NCBI GenBank assembly: GCA_964242735.1
Contig: CAXTAK010000010.1
Location: forward strand, 59,573-123,572
Origin: CADCUY01 sp964242735
GTDB lineage: Bacteria > Actinomycetota > Actinomycetes > Actinomycetales > Quadrisphaeraceae
DNA: 64,000 nt
Direction of reading: 5' to 3'
Shown here: piece after piece, positions 50,897 through 59,139 of the stretch
Position numbering within the stretch: the stretch's first letter is position 1
Layout: every line of letters starts with the position of its first letter
Made by a program: the position numbers and the translations under genes
Notes under the pieces: generated by a model
The model's input: only the letters and a program-made list of their open reading frames with translations
Databases searched by the model: none
Told to the model about the DNA's origin: nothing

Positions 50897-51202
50897 TCAG
50901 GCAGCGGCTCGTAGTGCGGCGGTGGCGGTGGCGGCGATGAGCAGGGCAAGGACCAGGGGTGCGCGCCACCACAGGGCGAGGGCCCCGGCGACGACGCCGA
51001 CTGCGCGCGCGTCGACGCGCACGGTCTGGCCGTCGGTGATGGTGGCGACCACGACCAAGGAGGCGATCAGCGCTGGGGCCAGCAGGGCGACGACGCGGTC
51101 CGCCCACGGAGGTGGGGTGCGCCCACCGGCGAGCAGCGGGCCGGTGACCTTCAGGGCCACGCTCCCCGCGGCCAGGACGACGATGATCACCCAGGTGCTC
51201 AC
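50897..51202 (-). CDS. azlD: AzlD-type branched-chain amino acid exporter, small subunit
   Basis: A 101-residue membrane protein with three to four helices: VIIVVLAAGSVALKVTGPLL, RVVALLAPALIASLVVVATI, ARAVGVVAGALALWW and APLVLALLIAATATAAL. This is the AzlD pattern, partner of AzlC in exporting branched-chain amino acids. The GTG start overlaps the azlC stop by four bases. Confidence 0.87.
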   Translation of the reverse strand: MSTWVIIVVLAAGSVALKVTGPLLAGGRTPPPWADRVVALLAPALIASLVVVATITDGQTVRVDARAVGVVAGALALWWRAPLVLALLIAATATAALRAAA

Positions 51203-51930
51203 CCCCGGCCCCCTGTACTGCCCGATGGGTGGGTGGGGCGGCGGAGGCCGATCAGGGCGGCGGTGGCGGCGAGCAGCACCGGCACCCCCGGTGGAGCGAA
51301 CGGGGTCAGGACCAGGGTGATGGCCACGGCCAGGGCGGCGGCGGCCCGGGGCCGACGGCCGGCCCGCCGGCCGGGGCCCGGACCGCGGTGGGGGCCGGTG
51401 CGGTGGAGCCCGAGCTCGGGGAGCAGCAGGCTGAGGTAGAGGACGGGGAAGAGCACGTCCAGGCCCCAGGCCGCGGGGTCCGCGACGACCCCGGCGCCCA
51501 CGGCGCCGGCCGCGGTGCCTCCCACCCAGGCGGCGTACTGCACCGGCATGGCTCCCGCGATCGCGGCCACGTCGAAGCGGCCACCGCCGCGCGAGCCGAT
51601 CGCGAAGGACCCGTCGGCCAACGACGCCCCCACCGCGGCCCGGCGCAGCGGGCCACCGGTCACCGAGGCGGCGATGGCCAGGCCCATCGGCAGGAACCGG
51701 GCGTTGGCCAGCACCCCGGCGCCGACAGCGACACCGGCCCCGGCGCCGGTGAGCAGGGCGCCGACGGCGGCGAACTGCGCGGTCCCGGACCACACCAGGG
51801 CCGACATCACCACCACCGGCCACACCCCCAGGGCGGGTGCGGCGAGCACCCCGAAGCTGGCCCCGACCACAGCGGTGGGCACCGCCAGCGGCAGCGAGGC
51901 CCGCACCCCGGCCCGCCACCCGTCGACCAT
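51199..51930 (-). CDS. azlC: AzlC-type branched-chain amino acid exporter, large subunit
   Basis: A 243-residue membrane protein: GVRASLPLAVPTAVVGASFG at the start, then VVMSALVWSGTAQFAAVGAL, the family hallmark NARFLPMGLAI, and LADGSFAIGS. ATG 51930 is chosen because GGAGG stands five bases ahead. It is divergent from the CGNR regulator across a spacer that carries a palindrome, a typical layout for a regulated exporter. Confidence 0.9.
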   Translation of the reverse strand: MVDGWRAGVRASLPLAVPTAVVGASFGVLAAPALGVWPVVVMSALVWSGTAQFAAVGALLTGAGAGVAVGAGVLANARFLPMGLAIAASVTGGPLRRAAVGASLADGSFAIGSRGGGRFDVAAIAGAMPVQYAAWVGGTAAGAVGAGVVADPAAWGLDVLFPVLYLSLLLPELGLHRTGPHRGPGPGRRAGRRPRAAAALAVAITLVLTPFAPPGVPVLLAATAALIGLRRPTHPSGSTGGRG

Positions 51931-51996
51931 CACCACCTCCGGTGTCCGCGAGCACGCAGCACGAACTCCAGGACCAGCACCCGCCGGACACTACGG

Positions 51997-52024
51997 TAAT
52001 GGCCTTGAGCAACCAAGGCCGTTA
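51997..52024. promoter_or_regulatory. Palindromic operator candidate between azlCD and the CGNR regulator
   Basis: TAATGGCCTTG (51997-52007), a six-base spacer, then CAAGGCCGTTA (52014-52024): an inverted repeat with 10 of 11 pairs matching. It ends 9 bases before the GTG of the CGNR gene and 67 bases before azlC, overlapping the TTAGGGT that could serve as the regulator's -10. The CGNR protein itself is the natural candidate to bind it. Confidence 0.7.
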
Positions 52025-52033
52025 GGGTGTGGT

Positions 52034-52693
52034 GTGGTCGCTGACCGGTCCCGCGCGGGAACCGTGCCCCTGGTCGCCGGGCGCCCGGTCCTGGACCTGG
52101 TCAACACCATCTCCTGGCGCGGTGACCCCGCCCGTGCCCAGGACCACCTGCTCGCCCCCGACGACGCCCTCACCTGGGCCCAGCGCGCCGGCGCCCTGAC
52201 CCCCACCGAGGCACCCGTCCTGCGCCGCCACCTCGAGGACCGCCGCGCTGCCGGGGCCGGCTTCCTCACCGGCCTGCACGACCTGCGCTCCCTGGTCGCC
52301 GACACCGTCCTGGCCCCCCCACGACCCCGGACGGGCGACGTCGAACCGGTGCTGATCGAGGCGCTGGCCCACAGCCACCTCACCACGGCACCCGAGGCAC
52401 GAGCTGGTGGCGCCGGGGAGCACACCGGGGGCCCCCACCGGTGGCAGGTCACCGACCTCGACGAGCACACCGTGCGCCGGCGCCTGGCCCTGGACCTCCT
52501 GGACCTGCTCACCACTCCCCACGGGCGCCTGGGCCGATGCGCCGACCTCGCCTGCTTCTGGGTCTTCCTCGACACCAGCCGGGCCCAGAACCGCCAGTGG
52601 TGCGCCAGCAGCGACTGCGGCAACCGCCACCGCGTCCGCCAGCACCACCAACGACGCATCACCCCCACAGCGGCGCCAGCGGGAGACCCCTGA
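52034..52693 (+). CDS. CGNR zinc-finger regulator with ABATE domain
   Basis: A 219-residue protein. The N-terminal ABATE-type domain begins PLVAGRPVLDLVNTISWRGD; the C-terminal zinc finger has Cys pairs in RCADLACFWVFLDTS and WCASSDCGNRHRVRQHHQR, including the CGNR signature. Such proteins are taken to be stress-linked transcription regulators. GTG 52034 lies only a few bases after a TAGGGT element, so a leaderless message is likely. It diverges from azlCD, which it probably controls. Confidence 0.85.
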   Translation: MVADRSRAGTVPLVAGRPVLDLVNTISWRGDPARAQDHLLAPDDALTWAQRAGALTPTEAPVLRRHLEDRRAAGAGFLTGLHDLRSLVADTVLAPPRPRTGDVEPVLIEALAHSHLTTAPEARAGGAGEHTGGPHRWQVTDLDEHTVRRRLALDLLDLLTTPHGRLGRCADLACFWVFLDTSRAQNRQWCASSDCGNRHRVRQHHQRRITPTAAPAGDP

Positions 52694-52785
52694 CACCACC
52701 CCTAGCCCGAGCTGGTCAACACTCTGAGAGCCCGGACGCCGGGCCGCCAGCACCGAGCACCCAGCACCGACGGAGGGAACCGCCG

Positions 52786-53124
52786 ATGATCATGAGGACG
52801 TGGCGGGGAGCGGTCCGCTCCAGCGACGCCGACCGCTACCTCGACCACCAGGGGCGTACCGGCATCCGCGAGTACCGCCAGACCCCGGGCAACCGCGGAG
52901 CGCTCGTCATCCGCCGCGACCACGACGGCCTGTGCGAGGTCACGACCATCTCGTTCTGGGACTCCATGGACGCCGTGCGCGCCTTCGCCGGCGACGACCC
53001 CTCCCGGGCGAAGTTCTACCCCGGCGACGACGACCTCCTGGTGGAGAAGGACCTGCACGTGGACCACTACGATGTCGTCACCGCCGACCTCGACATCTCC
53101 GCGATCACAGCGCTGGGGCACTGA
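52786..53124 (+). CDS. Antibiotic biosynthesis monooxygenase-like (ABM) protein
   Basis: A 112-residue ferredoxin-like fold protein: MRTWRGAVRSSDADRYLDHQ, TPGNRGALVIRRDHDGLCEV, ISFWDSMDAVRAFAGDDP and FYPGDDDLLVEKDLHVDHYD. The fold and the WDSMDAVRAFAG segment are those of the ABM superfamily, which includes cofactor-free monooxygenases and heme-degrading enzymes. The CGGAGGGAA site precedes the ATG. Role unknown. Confidence 0.8.
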   Translation: MIMRTWRGAVRSSDADRYLDHQGRTGIREYRQTPGNRGALVIRRDHDGLCEVTTISFWDSMDAVRAFAGDDPSRAKFYPGDDDLLVEKDLHVDHYDVVTADLDISAITALGH

Positions 53125-53293
53125 CCCCTCCGGGACCGGCCACGGCCCGCTTCCCCGCTGTTGAATCACTGATCGACCGCACCCTGCGGTGACCGCGGCC
53201 GCGCCCCTCGCTGTCGGGAAGCGATCCTTGTGCGAGCTGATGCTCGGGTCCCGCAGGAGCGCAGCAGCGCGGTGGCGCGGGCACGATGGGGCG

Positions 53294-53902
53294 GTGGTCG
53301 AGCGCATCCGCACCGCAGCCGTTGACGACGCCCACGCCATCGCCGCGGTCCACGTCGCCGGCTGGCAGCAGGGCTACCGCGGGCTGGTCGCTCAGGGCTA
53401 CCTCGACGTCCTCTCCGTCGAGGACCGCGAGGCCGGCTGGGCCCGCGCGCTCGAGCAGGGCGGTGCGGTGCTGGTCCACGAGGACGCCGGTCGCGTCGAC
53501 GCCTTCGCCTGCTACGGGCCGTGCCGCGACCCGGAGGTCCCCGCTGAGGCAGGGGAGGTCTACGCCTTCTACGTCCACCCGGCCTCCTGGGGCTCGGGCA
53601 TCGGAAGACGCCTGCTGGCAGCAGCGGTGGCGGACCTGCCCGCCAGTGCTGCCTCCGCTGCCAGTGGAGGAGCCCCGCTCGCTGCCTGCGCGGGGGAGCC
53701 CGTCGCCGGGCCACCCGCGGCGGGCGCACCGGCGGCGCCGGTGCTGTGGGTGCTGGAGGGCAACCAGCGGGCCCGCCGCTTCTACCAGCGGCAGGGCTGG
53801 GCATCTGACGGCCCGACCCGCCAGGACCAGCGCCCCGCGCTCGGTGGCGTGCCTGGCATCGCCTTCACCGAGGTCCGCTACCGCCTCCGCGCGGGTGGCT
53901 GA
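53294..53902 (+). CDS. GNAT family N-acetyltransferase with a low-complexity insert
   Basis: A 202-residue transferase: IRTAAVDDAHAIAAVHVAGW at the start, YAFYVHPASWGSGIGRRLLA for the CoA loop, and WVLEGNQRARRFYQRQGWAS near the end. Between the loop helix and WVLEGN there is an Ala/Pro/Gly-rich insert of about 35 residues (ASAASGGAPLAACAGEPVAG and on) not usual for the family. It overlaps the next GNAT gene by eight bases. Confidence 0.83.
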   Translation: MVERIRTAAVDDAHAIAAVHVAGWQQGYRGLVAQGYLDVLSVEDREAGWARALEQGGAVLVHEDAGRVDAFACYGPCRDPEVPAEAGEVYAFYVHPASWGSGIGRRLLAAAVADLPASAASAASGGAPLAACAGEPVAGPPAAGAPAAPVLWVLEGNQRARRFYQRQGWASDGPTRQDQRPALGGVPGIAFTEVRYRLRAGG

Positions 53903-54443
53903 GCCGCAGACGCCGGCCCCGGGCAGAAGGCTGGGCCGGCTCAGCGAGCCGAGCACCGTCCAACACGCCTCCTTCCTCGAGGCGCTGGTCGAGCACCACG
54001 CCGAGGGGCTGCACCTGGACCTGGGTGTGGAGGACCTGCGCGACCCGGCCCGCTTCACCGCGTGGCTGGAGCAGCTGCGCCGTGATGGGTTGGCGGGAGC
54101 GTCCGGGGACCCGTGGGACCGGGTGCCGCACCGGGTGCTGTGGTGGGCCGCTGGACCGGTCTACCTGGGGCGGTTGCGTCTGAACCTGCAGCTGAGCGAG
54201 GGGCTGCGGGACTTCGGTGGGCACATCGGGTACGACGTGCGCCCCTCGGTGCGCGGACGCGGGCACGCCAGCGCGATGCTCGCCGCGGCGCTGGAGGTCG
54301 CCGCCGCTGAGGGGCTGGGTGAGGTGCTGCTGACGTGCGCACCGGACAACACCGCCTCGGTGCGGGTGATCGAGCGCAACGGCGGGCGGTTGGTCGACAC
54401 CAGCCCGGCCGGTCGGCTCTGGTTCCTGTGCGCCACCGCCTGA
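53895..54443 (+). CDS. GNAT family N-acetyltransferase
   Basis: A 182-residue transferase: LHLDLGVEDLRDPARFTAWL, PVYLGRLRLNLQLSEGLRDF, GYDVRPSVRGRGHASAMLAA with the CoA loop R-G-R-G-H, and TCAPDNTASVRVIERNGGRL. It resembles the branch with RimJ-like IERNGG endings. GTG 53895 lies inside the end of the previous GNAT gene, so the two form a pair, possibly from an old duplication followed by divergence. Confidence 0.85.
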   Translation: MAEPQTPAPGRRLGRLSEPSTVQHASFLEALVEHHAEGLHLDLGVEDLRDPARFTAWLEQLRRDGLAGASGDPWDRVPHRVLWWAAGPVYLGRLRLNLQLSEGLRDFGGHIGYDVRPSVRGRGHASAMLAAALEVAAAEGLGEVLLTCAPDNTASVRVIERNGGRLVDTSPAGRLWFLCATA

Positions 54444-54659
54444 GGCGGTCAGCGGACCCGTGGCCACTCCAACCGCCGACACCCCAGCCAATCGGTCACC
54501 GGGACGCCAGCAGCCCACACCGTCGCAGTGCCAGCGGGGGCCTGGCAGGGACCACCGGCGATGCCAGCGGCGCTACCGAACACCACTGGGTCGGCGTGCG
54601 GCGGCGATGCGCAGCCCGCGCCTCCTGCTCGGCCAGTGCGCCAGTGCTTCGATGGGTCG

Positions 54660-55439
54660 GTGGCGACCCGCGAGCGTCTGGCTGGTGACGTGGACTACGA
54701 GGAGCACGGCGCGGGGTACGCGGTGGTGCGCCGCCCGGACCGGCGGATCGCCGCCCGGGTGCACGCGGCGCTGGGCACGAGTGCGACGGTGCTTAACGTC
54801 GGCGCTGGGGCCGGGTCCTACGAGCCCACCGACCGGTACGTCCTCGCGGTCGAGCCGTCGGCGGTGATGCGCGTCCAGCGCCCCGTCGGGGCGGCGCCGG
54901 CTGTTCACGCGGCCGCGGAGCACCTCCCCTTCGACGACGACACCTTCGACTCGTCCATGGCCACGATGACCGTGCACCAGTGGGGCGACGTCGAGCGGGG
55001 TCTGCGCGAGATGCGACGGGTCGCCCGCGGGCCGGTCGTGGTGCTCACCGTGGACGCCCCGGCGCTGGAGCGATTCTGGTTGGCCGAGTACTCCCCCGAG
55101 GTCATCGCCGTCGACCAGGGGCGCTTCCCCACCCTGGAGCAGGTGACCGGCGTCCTCGCCGAGGGCAGCGCCGAGGTGCGCGTCGAGGTGGTGGCGGTGC
55201 CCGGGGACTGCACGGACGGGTTCGGTGAGGCGTTCTACGCCCGCCCCGAGGCCTTCTTGCGCCCGGAGGTCCGCGCCGCGACGTCGGGGTTCCTCCTGGT
55301 CGACCCGAGCGCCGTGCAGCACGGCCTGCAGCGCCTCAGGGGCGACCTGACCAGTGGTGCGTGGGACCGGGCGCACGGCCACCTGCGCGGCCAGGCCGAG
55401 CGCGACGGCGCCCTGCGCCTGATCACCGCCAGCACCTGA
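54660..55439 (+). CDS. Class I SAM-dependent methyltransferase
   Basis: A 259-residue methyltransferase. The SAM loop is TVLNVGAGAGSYEPTDRYVL near residues 42-61, followed by AVEPSAVM, then AEHLPFDDDTFDSSMATMTV and HQWGDVERGLREMRRVARGP, the usual type 11 pattern. GTG 54660 is chosen; the upstream part of the frame is low complexity. Substrate unknown. Convergent with the VOC gene. Confidence 0.86.
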   Translation: MATRERLAGDVDYEEHGAGYAVVRRPDRRIAARVHAALGTSATVLNVGAGAGSYEPTDRYVLAVEPSAVMRVQRPVGAAPAVHAAAEHLPFDDDTFDSSMATMTVHQWGDVERGLREMRRVARGPVVVLTVDAPALERFWLAEYSPEVIAVDQGRFPTLEQVTGVLAEGSAEVRVEVVAVPGDCTDGFGEAFYARPEAFLRPEVRAATSGFLLVDPSAVQHGLQRLRGDLTSGAWDRAHGHLRGQAERDGALRLITAST

Positions 55440-55477
55440 ACGCCCCCACCACCGGCATGACCCGCAGTGCCGCCGCG

Positions 55478-55912
55478 CTAGTCCAGGCAGAACTCGTTGC
55501 CCTCGACGTCCTGCATGACCAGGCACGACTCGTTCTCCTCATCGGCCACGAGCAGGCGCAGGCGCCGGGCCCCCAGCGGCACCAGTCGAGCCGCTTCGGC
55601 TTCCAGCGCAGCCACCCGGTCCTCGCCGGTCAGCCCCACCCCGATCCGCACGTCCAGGTGCAGCCGGTTCTTCACCGCCTTAGCTTCGGGCACCCGCTGG
55701 AAGAACAGCCGCGGACCGGTGCCCTCCGGGTCCTGGCAGATCCAGGCCGACCCCCGCCGCTGGAGGGGCAGCGAGGCGTCGAACGCGTCCCAGGAGTCGA
55801 ACCCCGCCGGGACCGGAGGATCGACGTAGCCGAGCGCGACCTTCCAGAACTCCGCGACGGCGCGTGGAGCCGAACAGTCGAAGGTCACCTGCACCTGCCT
55901 CACACCCGCCAC
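55478..55912 (-). CDS. VOC/glyoxalase-like protein
   Basis: A 144-residue vicinal oxygen chelate-fold protein: VRQVQVTFDCSAPRAVAEFW, then WICQDPEGTGPRLFFQRVPE, KNRLHLDVRI and CLVMQDVEGNEFCLD. The HLDV strand and E-x-N-EFC ending are typical of actinobacterial glyoxalase-like domains. GTG 55912 is preferred; the ATG at 55957 would add a Gly-rich leader. Function unknown. Confidence 0.83.
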   Translation of the reverse strand: MAGVRQVQVTFDCSAPRAVAEFWKVALGYVDPPVPAGFDSWDAFDASLPLQRRGSAWICQDPEGTGPRLFFQRVPEAKAVKNRLHLDVRIGVGLTGEDRVAALEAEAARLVPLGARRLRLLVADEENESCLVMQDVEGNEFCLD

Positions 55913-55998
55913 GTACCCCACCGTAGGACCGCCACCCCCGGTGGTCTCCTTGACCACGATGGGTGGCCGGGCCTGGTGATGAGGGTGCCTCCCACCGG

Positions 55999-57384
55999 TC
56001 AGCGCGCCAAGACAGCGACGCCCCGGGTGGTCAGTCGTGGTGCGGCCAGGTCGAAGCCGCCGCTGTAGTCCTCCTCCTGGGCGCCGGCGGCCAGGTAGCC
56101 GTCCTCGAGCAGCCGCTTCAGCTCGGTCTTGACCAGGCGGGGGGCGGCTGCGAGGGCGGCTGCCACGACGTGGCTGGACAGCACGCCAGCGGAGGAGTCG
56201 TCGGCCTCTAGGTCCTGCACGTGCCGCAGGAGCGCGACGGCCAACGGGCTGAGGCCGTGCTCTCGCAGAAGGGTCAGCGGCGGGTCTGGTGCCGGTGGGC
56301 CGCCAGGTGGGCGCACGAGCACGAGCTGGTCGGCGTCGACGTCGTCGCGGACGGCGACCTGCGGGAGGTCGGCGTCCTCTGGTGTGGTGAGTCGCATCGC
56401 GGCGCGGGCCTGCGCCAGGGCGATGCCGACGGGCTGGGCGCTGGCGATGGCGGCGTAGAACCGGCGGGCGAAGACGATCGCGGCGGTGTCGTCGATGGTG
56501 TCGGCCATCGCGATCACGACCGGGACCGCGGGCAGGAGCAGGTCGGCGCCGGCCAGGCTCTCGCAGGCGTTGAGGACCAGGACCTGCGGCGGGGTGCTGG
56601 TGGCGGCCAGGACCTGGACGAGGTCGTCGAACTCGACGGGGTGGTCCTGGGGGTCAGCGAGGTCGCCGTCGTCGAAGACGAGCCCCCCGGTCCAGCCGTG
56701 GCCGGAGAAGTGCACCAGGTGCGGGCGGACGTCGTTGAGCGCATCGAAGAGATCGTCGGTCGTCGCGGCCGGGCGGTGATCCACGGTGACGAGGTCGCGG
56801 TACTTCGCGCCACGCAGCGTCTGCTGGACCTCTCGCACCTCGCGGTCCAGGCGCAGGTAGCGGGAGATCGTGGTGGTCGAACCATCGGGGTACTTGGTAG
56901 TGCTGTCCTCGGCCTCGGGATTCGCCGTCAGGTACAGCACCCGCAGCGGCTCCAGCTCCGGTGGGCGGACCTGCACGTAGCGGACGGTGGGCCGCGCCAG
57001 GCGTGCGACCTCCCGGGCGTGGGTTTTCTCCCCCCGGCGGCGGCGCTGCTCCTCGCGGTCGACGGCGGTGCGCTCGGTCCGGTCGGCGGAGGTGAGGCTG
57101 CGGCGCTTGGCGGCCTGCGCCTTGCTGTTCGCGGCCAGCTTCGTCGTGATCTCGCCGATCTTCTTCTCGGCCGCGACGAGCTTCTTGTCCTGCTCCTCCG
57201 CTGAGCGCACCGCCGCGCGGCGGGTGCTCTCGGACGTGGTCCGCTCGGCGTCCTGGCGCTTCTTCGCCGACGCCGCCCTGGCCTTGGCCGCGGTGTCCTC
57301 GTACCGGGCCAGGTCACGACGGAGCCGGGCCTCTGTCATCCCCAACCGGGCGATGTCACTGCGCAGGGTGTCCGAGCGCGCCAT
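55999..57384 (-). CDS. CHAT-domain (caspase-like) protein with N-terminal coiled coil
   Basis: A 461-residue protein with three parts. Residues 1-130 are a highly charged coiled coil (Lys/Arg/Glu/Ala). Residues about 145-375 are a CHAT protease: LEPLRVLYLTANPEAEDST, LRLDREVREVQQTLR, HLVHFSGHGWTG with His229 and VLVLNACESLAGADLLLPA with Cys274, the catalytic pair. Residues about 385-461 (SSHVVAAALAAAPRLVKTEL, LLEDGYLAAGA, LTTRGVAVLA) look like a winged helix. CHAT proteases serve as effectors in bacterial defence and cell-death systems; the substrate here is unknown and no partner gene is obvious. ATG 57384 has GGGAGG in front. Confidence 0.85.
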   Translation of the reverse strand: MARSDTLRSDIARLGMTEARLRRDLARYEDTAAKARAASAKKRQDAERTTSESTRRAAVRSAEEQDKKLVAAEKKIGEITTKLAANSKAQAAKRRSLTSADRTERTAVDREEQRRRRGEKTHAREVARLARPTVRYVQVRPPELEPLRVLYLTANPEAEDSTTKYPDGSTTTISRYLRLDREVREVQQTLRGAKYRDLVTVDHRPAATTDDLFDALNDVRPHLVHFSGHGWTGGLVFDDGDLADPQDHPVEFDDLVQVLAATSTPPQVLVLNACESLAGADLLLPAVPVVIAMADTIDDTAAIVFARRFYAAIASAQPVGIALAQARAAMRLTTPEDADLPQVAVRDDVDADQLVLVRPPGGPPAPDPPLTLLREHGLSPLAVALLRHVQDLEADDSSAGVLSSHVVAAALAAAPRLVKTELKRLLEDGYLAAGAQEEDYSGGFDLAAPRLTTRGVAVLAR

Positions 57385-57472
57385 GTGACCTCCCCGATCG
57401 TCACCGGTCAGCATGACCGGCCCCACCGACACCGGCTGCGTCCAGCCACGCCGGCAGGGCGGTGATCATCGC

Positions 57473-57658
57473 TCACTGCATCACCGGAGCCGCCAGGTCC
57501 TGGTCGCCTCCGCGGTGGTCCCTGCCGGGGACGAAGGTGCCAGCGCGGGCGCCTGTGGTGGTGACGACAGCGGCGAGGTCATGGACGTTCAGCGGTGTGT
57601 GGCACGGATTCTGCAGCGCTGTGTGACGCGCTTGAGCCAGCCACATGGTGTCGAGCAT
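57473..57658 (-). CDS. Putative small protein, uncertain
   Basis: A 61-residue frame downstream of the DJ-1-like gene on the same strand: MLDTMWLAQARHTALQNPCH, then TPLNVHDLAAVVTTTGARAG and RDHRGGDQDLAAPVMQ. The amino acid mix (Met, Trp, His, Asn) is more protein-like than usual for chance frames here, but there is no family match and no clear ribosome binding site. It may be a fragment of a larger gene. Confidence 0.35.
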   Translation of the reverse strand: MLDTMWLAQARHTALQNPCHTPLNVHDLAAVVTTTGARAGTFVPGRDHRGGDQDLAAPVMQ

Positions 57659-57701
57659 GTCCGGTAGGCGATCGATGACCGCCGCAGTGGTCGGTCGCTG
57701 T

Positions 57702-58316
57702 TCAGACGGGTGGTGCGGGGTCGTACTGGATGCCCCGGCGGACCTCGCGGGCCCGCTCGACACCGGCCAAACGGGCCACCAGGTGCAAGGCCATGTCGAG
57801 GCCGGCGCTGACCCCAGCGGAGGTCACGACGTCCCCGTCGTCGACGAAGCGGTCCTCGGGGCGTACCTCGATGGTCGGGTCCAGCTCCTTCAGCAGGTCC
57901 AGGGAGCCCCAGTGCGTGGTCGCCGGGCGACCGGCCAGCAGCCCTGCTGCGGCGTAGACCAGGGACCCGGTGCACACGCTGGTCATCAACGGCACGCTGG
58001 CGCGCTGGGCTCGCACCCAGTCCAGGTGCCCCTGGTCGCACAGCTGCGGGCGGGTGCCGCGCCCTCCGGGGTGGATCAGCACGTCCAGGGCCGGGGCGCC
58101 GGCGAAGGAGGTGTGCGCGGCGATGCTCAGGCCCTTGGCGCACCGCACCGGGCCACCGTCGCGGGACAGGGTGGTCACCGTCCACCCGTCCTGGGGGTAG
58201 GTGTGGGTCCACCAGGCCAGCACCTCCCACGGACCGACGGCGTCGAGTTCCTCGACGTCGTCGAAGAGCACGATCCCGATGTGCTTGATTTCCGCCTCCG
58301 GCACCGCGCGATCCAA
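57702..58316 (-). CDS. DJ-1/PfpI family protein
   Basis: A 204-residue class I amidotransferase-like fold protein. IKHIGIVLFDDVEELDAVGP opens it, with the conserved Glu, and the nucleophile elbow SVCTGSLVYAAAG holds the reactive Cys near residue 114; the following ATTHWGSLDLL supplies the His. The closest types are isonitrile hydratase-like and GATase1-like AraC-associated proteins. It is the gene upstream of the CHAT gene on the same strand, 320 bp away. Confidence 0.87.
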   Translation of the reverse strand: MDRAVPEAEIKHIGIVLFDDVEELDAVGPWEVLAWWTHTYPQDGWTVTTLSRDGGPVRCAKGLSIAAHTSFAGAPALDVLIHPGGRGTRPQLCDQGHLDWVRAQRASVPLMTSVCTGSLVYAAAGLLAGRPATTHWGSLDLLKELDPTIEVRPEDRFVDDGDVVTSAGVSAGLDMALHLVARLAGVERAREVRRGIQYDPAPPV

Positions 58317-58553
58317 GCACGGCGCTCACGCCGGCATGCCACGTGCCGACGCGGCGGTGCTGGGGTGGAGTCGGCTCGGCGGGCTGGCTGCCGGTGACGT
58401 GCGAGGCGTCTGCGCAGGGCTAGGCGGGGAGCGTGGAGCCGAGGACGGTGGGCCGCCAGGACGGCGACCTTGGACCGGGCGCCGGCGCGCCGGTGGTGTC
58501 GGCGCGCGGCGCAGTGCACCCGTGGTTGACGTCGAGACCCCTAGCCTGCCGCC

Positions 58554-59054
58554 GTGGATGTGCCTGCGAGCGTGCGGCTGCGGTTCCGCAGGATGACCGG
58601 CGCCGACCTGGACCTGATGGAGTCCCTGCTCGGTGACCCGGCCGTGATGACGCACTACGACCACCCGAAGACGCGCGAGCAGTGCCGGGCCTGGATCGAG
58701 TGGAACACGCGCAACTACGCCCGGGACGGCTTCGGGCTGTGGATCATCGAGACGGAGGACGGTGACTTCGTCGGAGACTGCGGCCTGACGTGGCAGCCCA
58801 TCGACGGTGAGTCCCTCGAGCTCGGCTACCACGTCCTGCCACACCACCAGGGCAAGGGCCTGGCAACCGAAGCCGCGGTGGCCGCGAAGGAGTTCGCGCG
58901 CCGCCGGGGCGTGGACCACGTCATCGCCATCGTCGCCCCGCGCAACACCGCCTCCATCCGCGTCGCCGAGAAGGTGGGACTGAGCTGGTGGAAGCACGCC
59001 GACTACCACGGCGTCGACCACCTGATCTACCGCGCAGACCTGGTGGCGGCCTGA
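58554..59054 (+). CDS. GNAT family N-acetyltransferase (RimJ/RimL type)
   Basis: A 166-residue transferase: VRLRFRRMTGADLDLMESLL, FGLWIIETEDGDFVGDCGLT, ELGYHVLPHHQGKGLATEAA with the Q-G-K-G-L CoA loop, and APRNTASIRVAEKVGLSWWK. This is the type 3 acetyltransferase pattern. The GTG start is used, as the reading starts like the family from here. Substrate unknown. Confidence 0.87.
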   Translation: MDVPASVRLRFRRMTGADLDLMESLLGDPAVMTHYDHPKTREQCRAWIEWNTRNYARDGFGLWIIETEDGDFVGDCGLTWQPIDGESLELGYHVLPHHQGKGLATEAAVAAKEFARRRGVDHVIAIVAPRNTASIRVAEKVGLSWWKHADYHGVDHLIYRADLVAA

Positions 59055-59139
59055 CAGCAGCGCGCCGTCCTACCAGACCGGCGGAGGCCTCGGGACCGCG
59101 CGGCGGCCGGCATCCCCCCGGGTGTGAGCGCCCCCTGAT

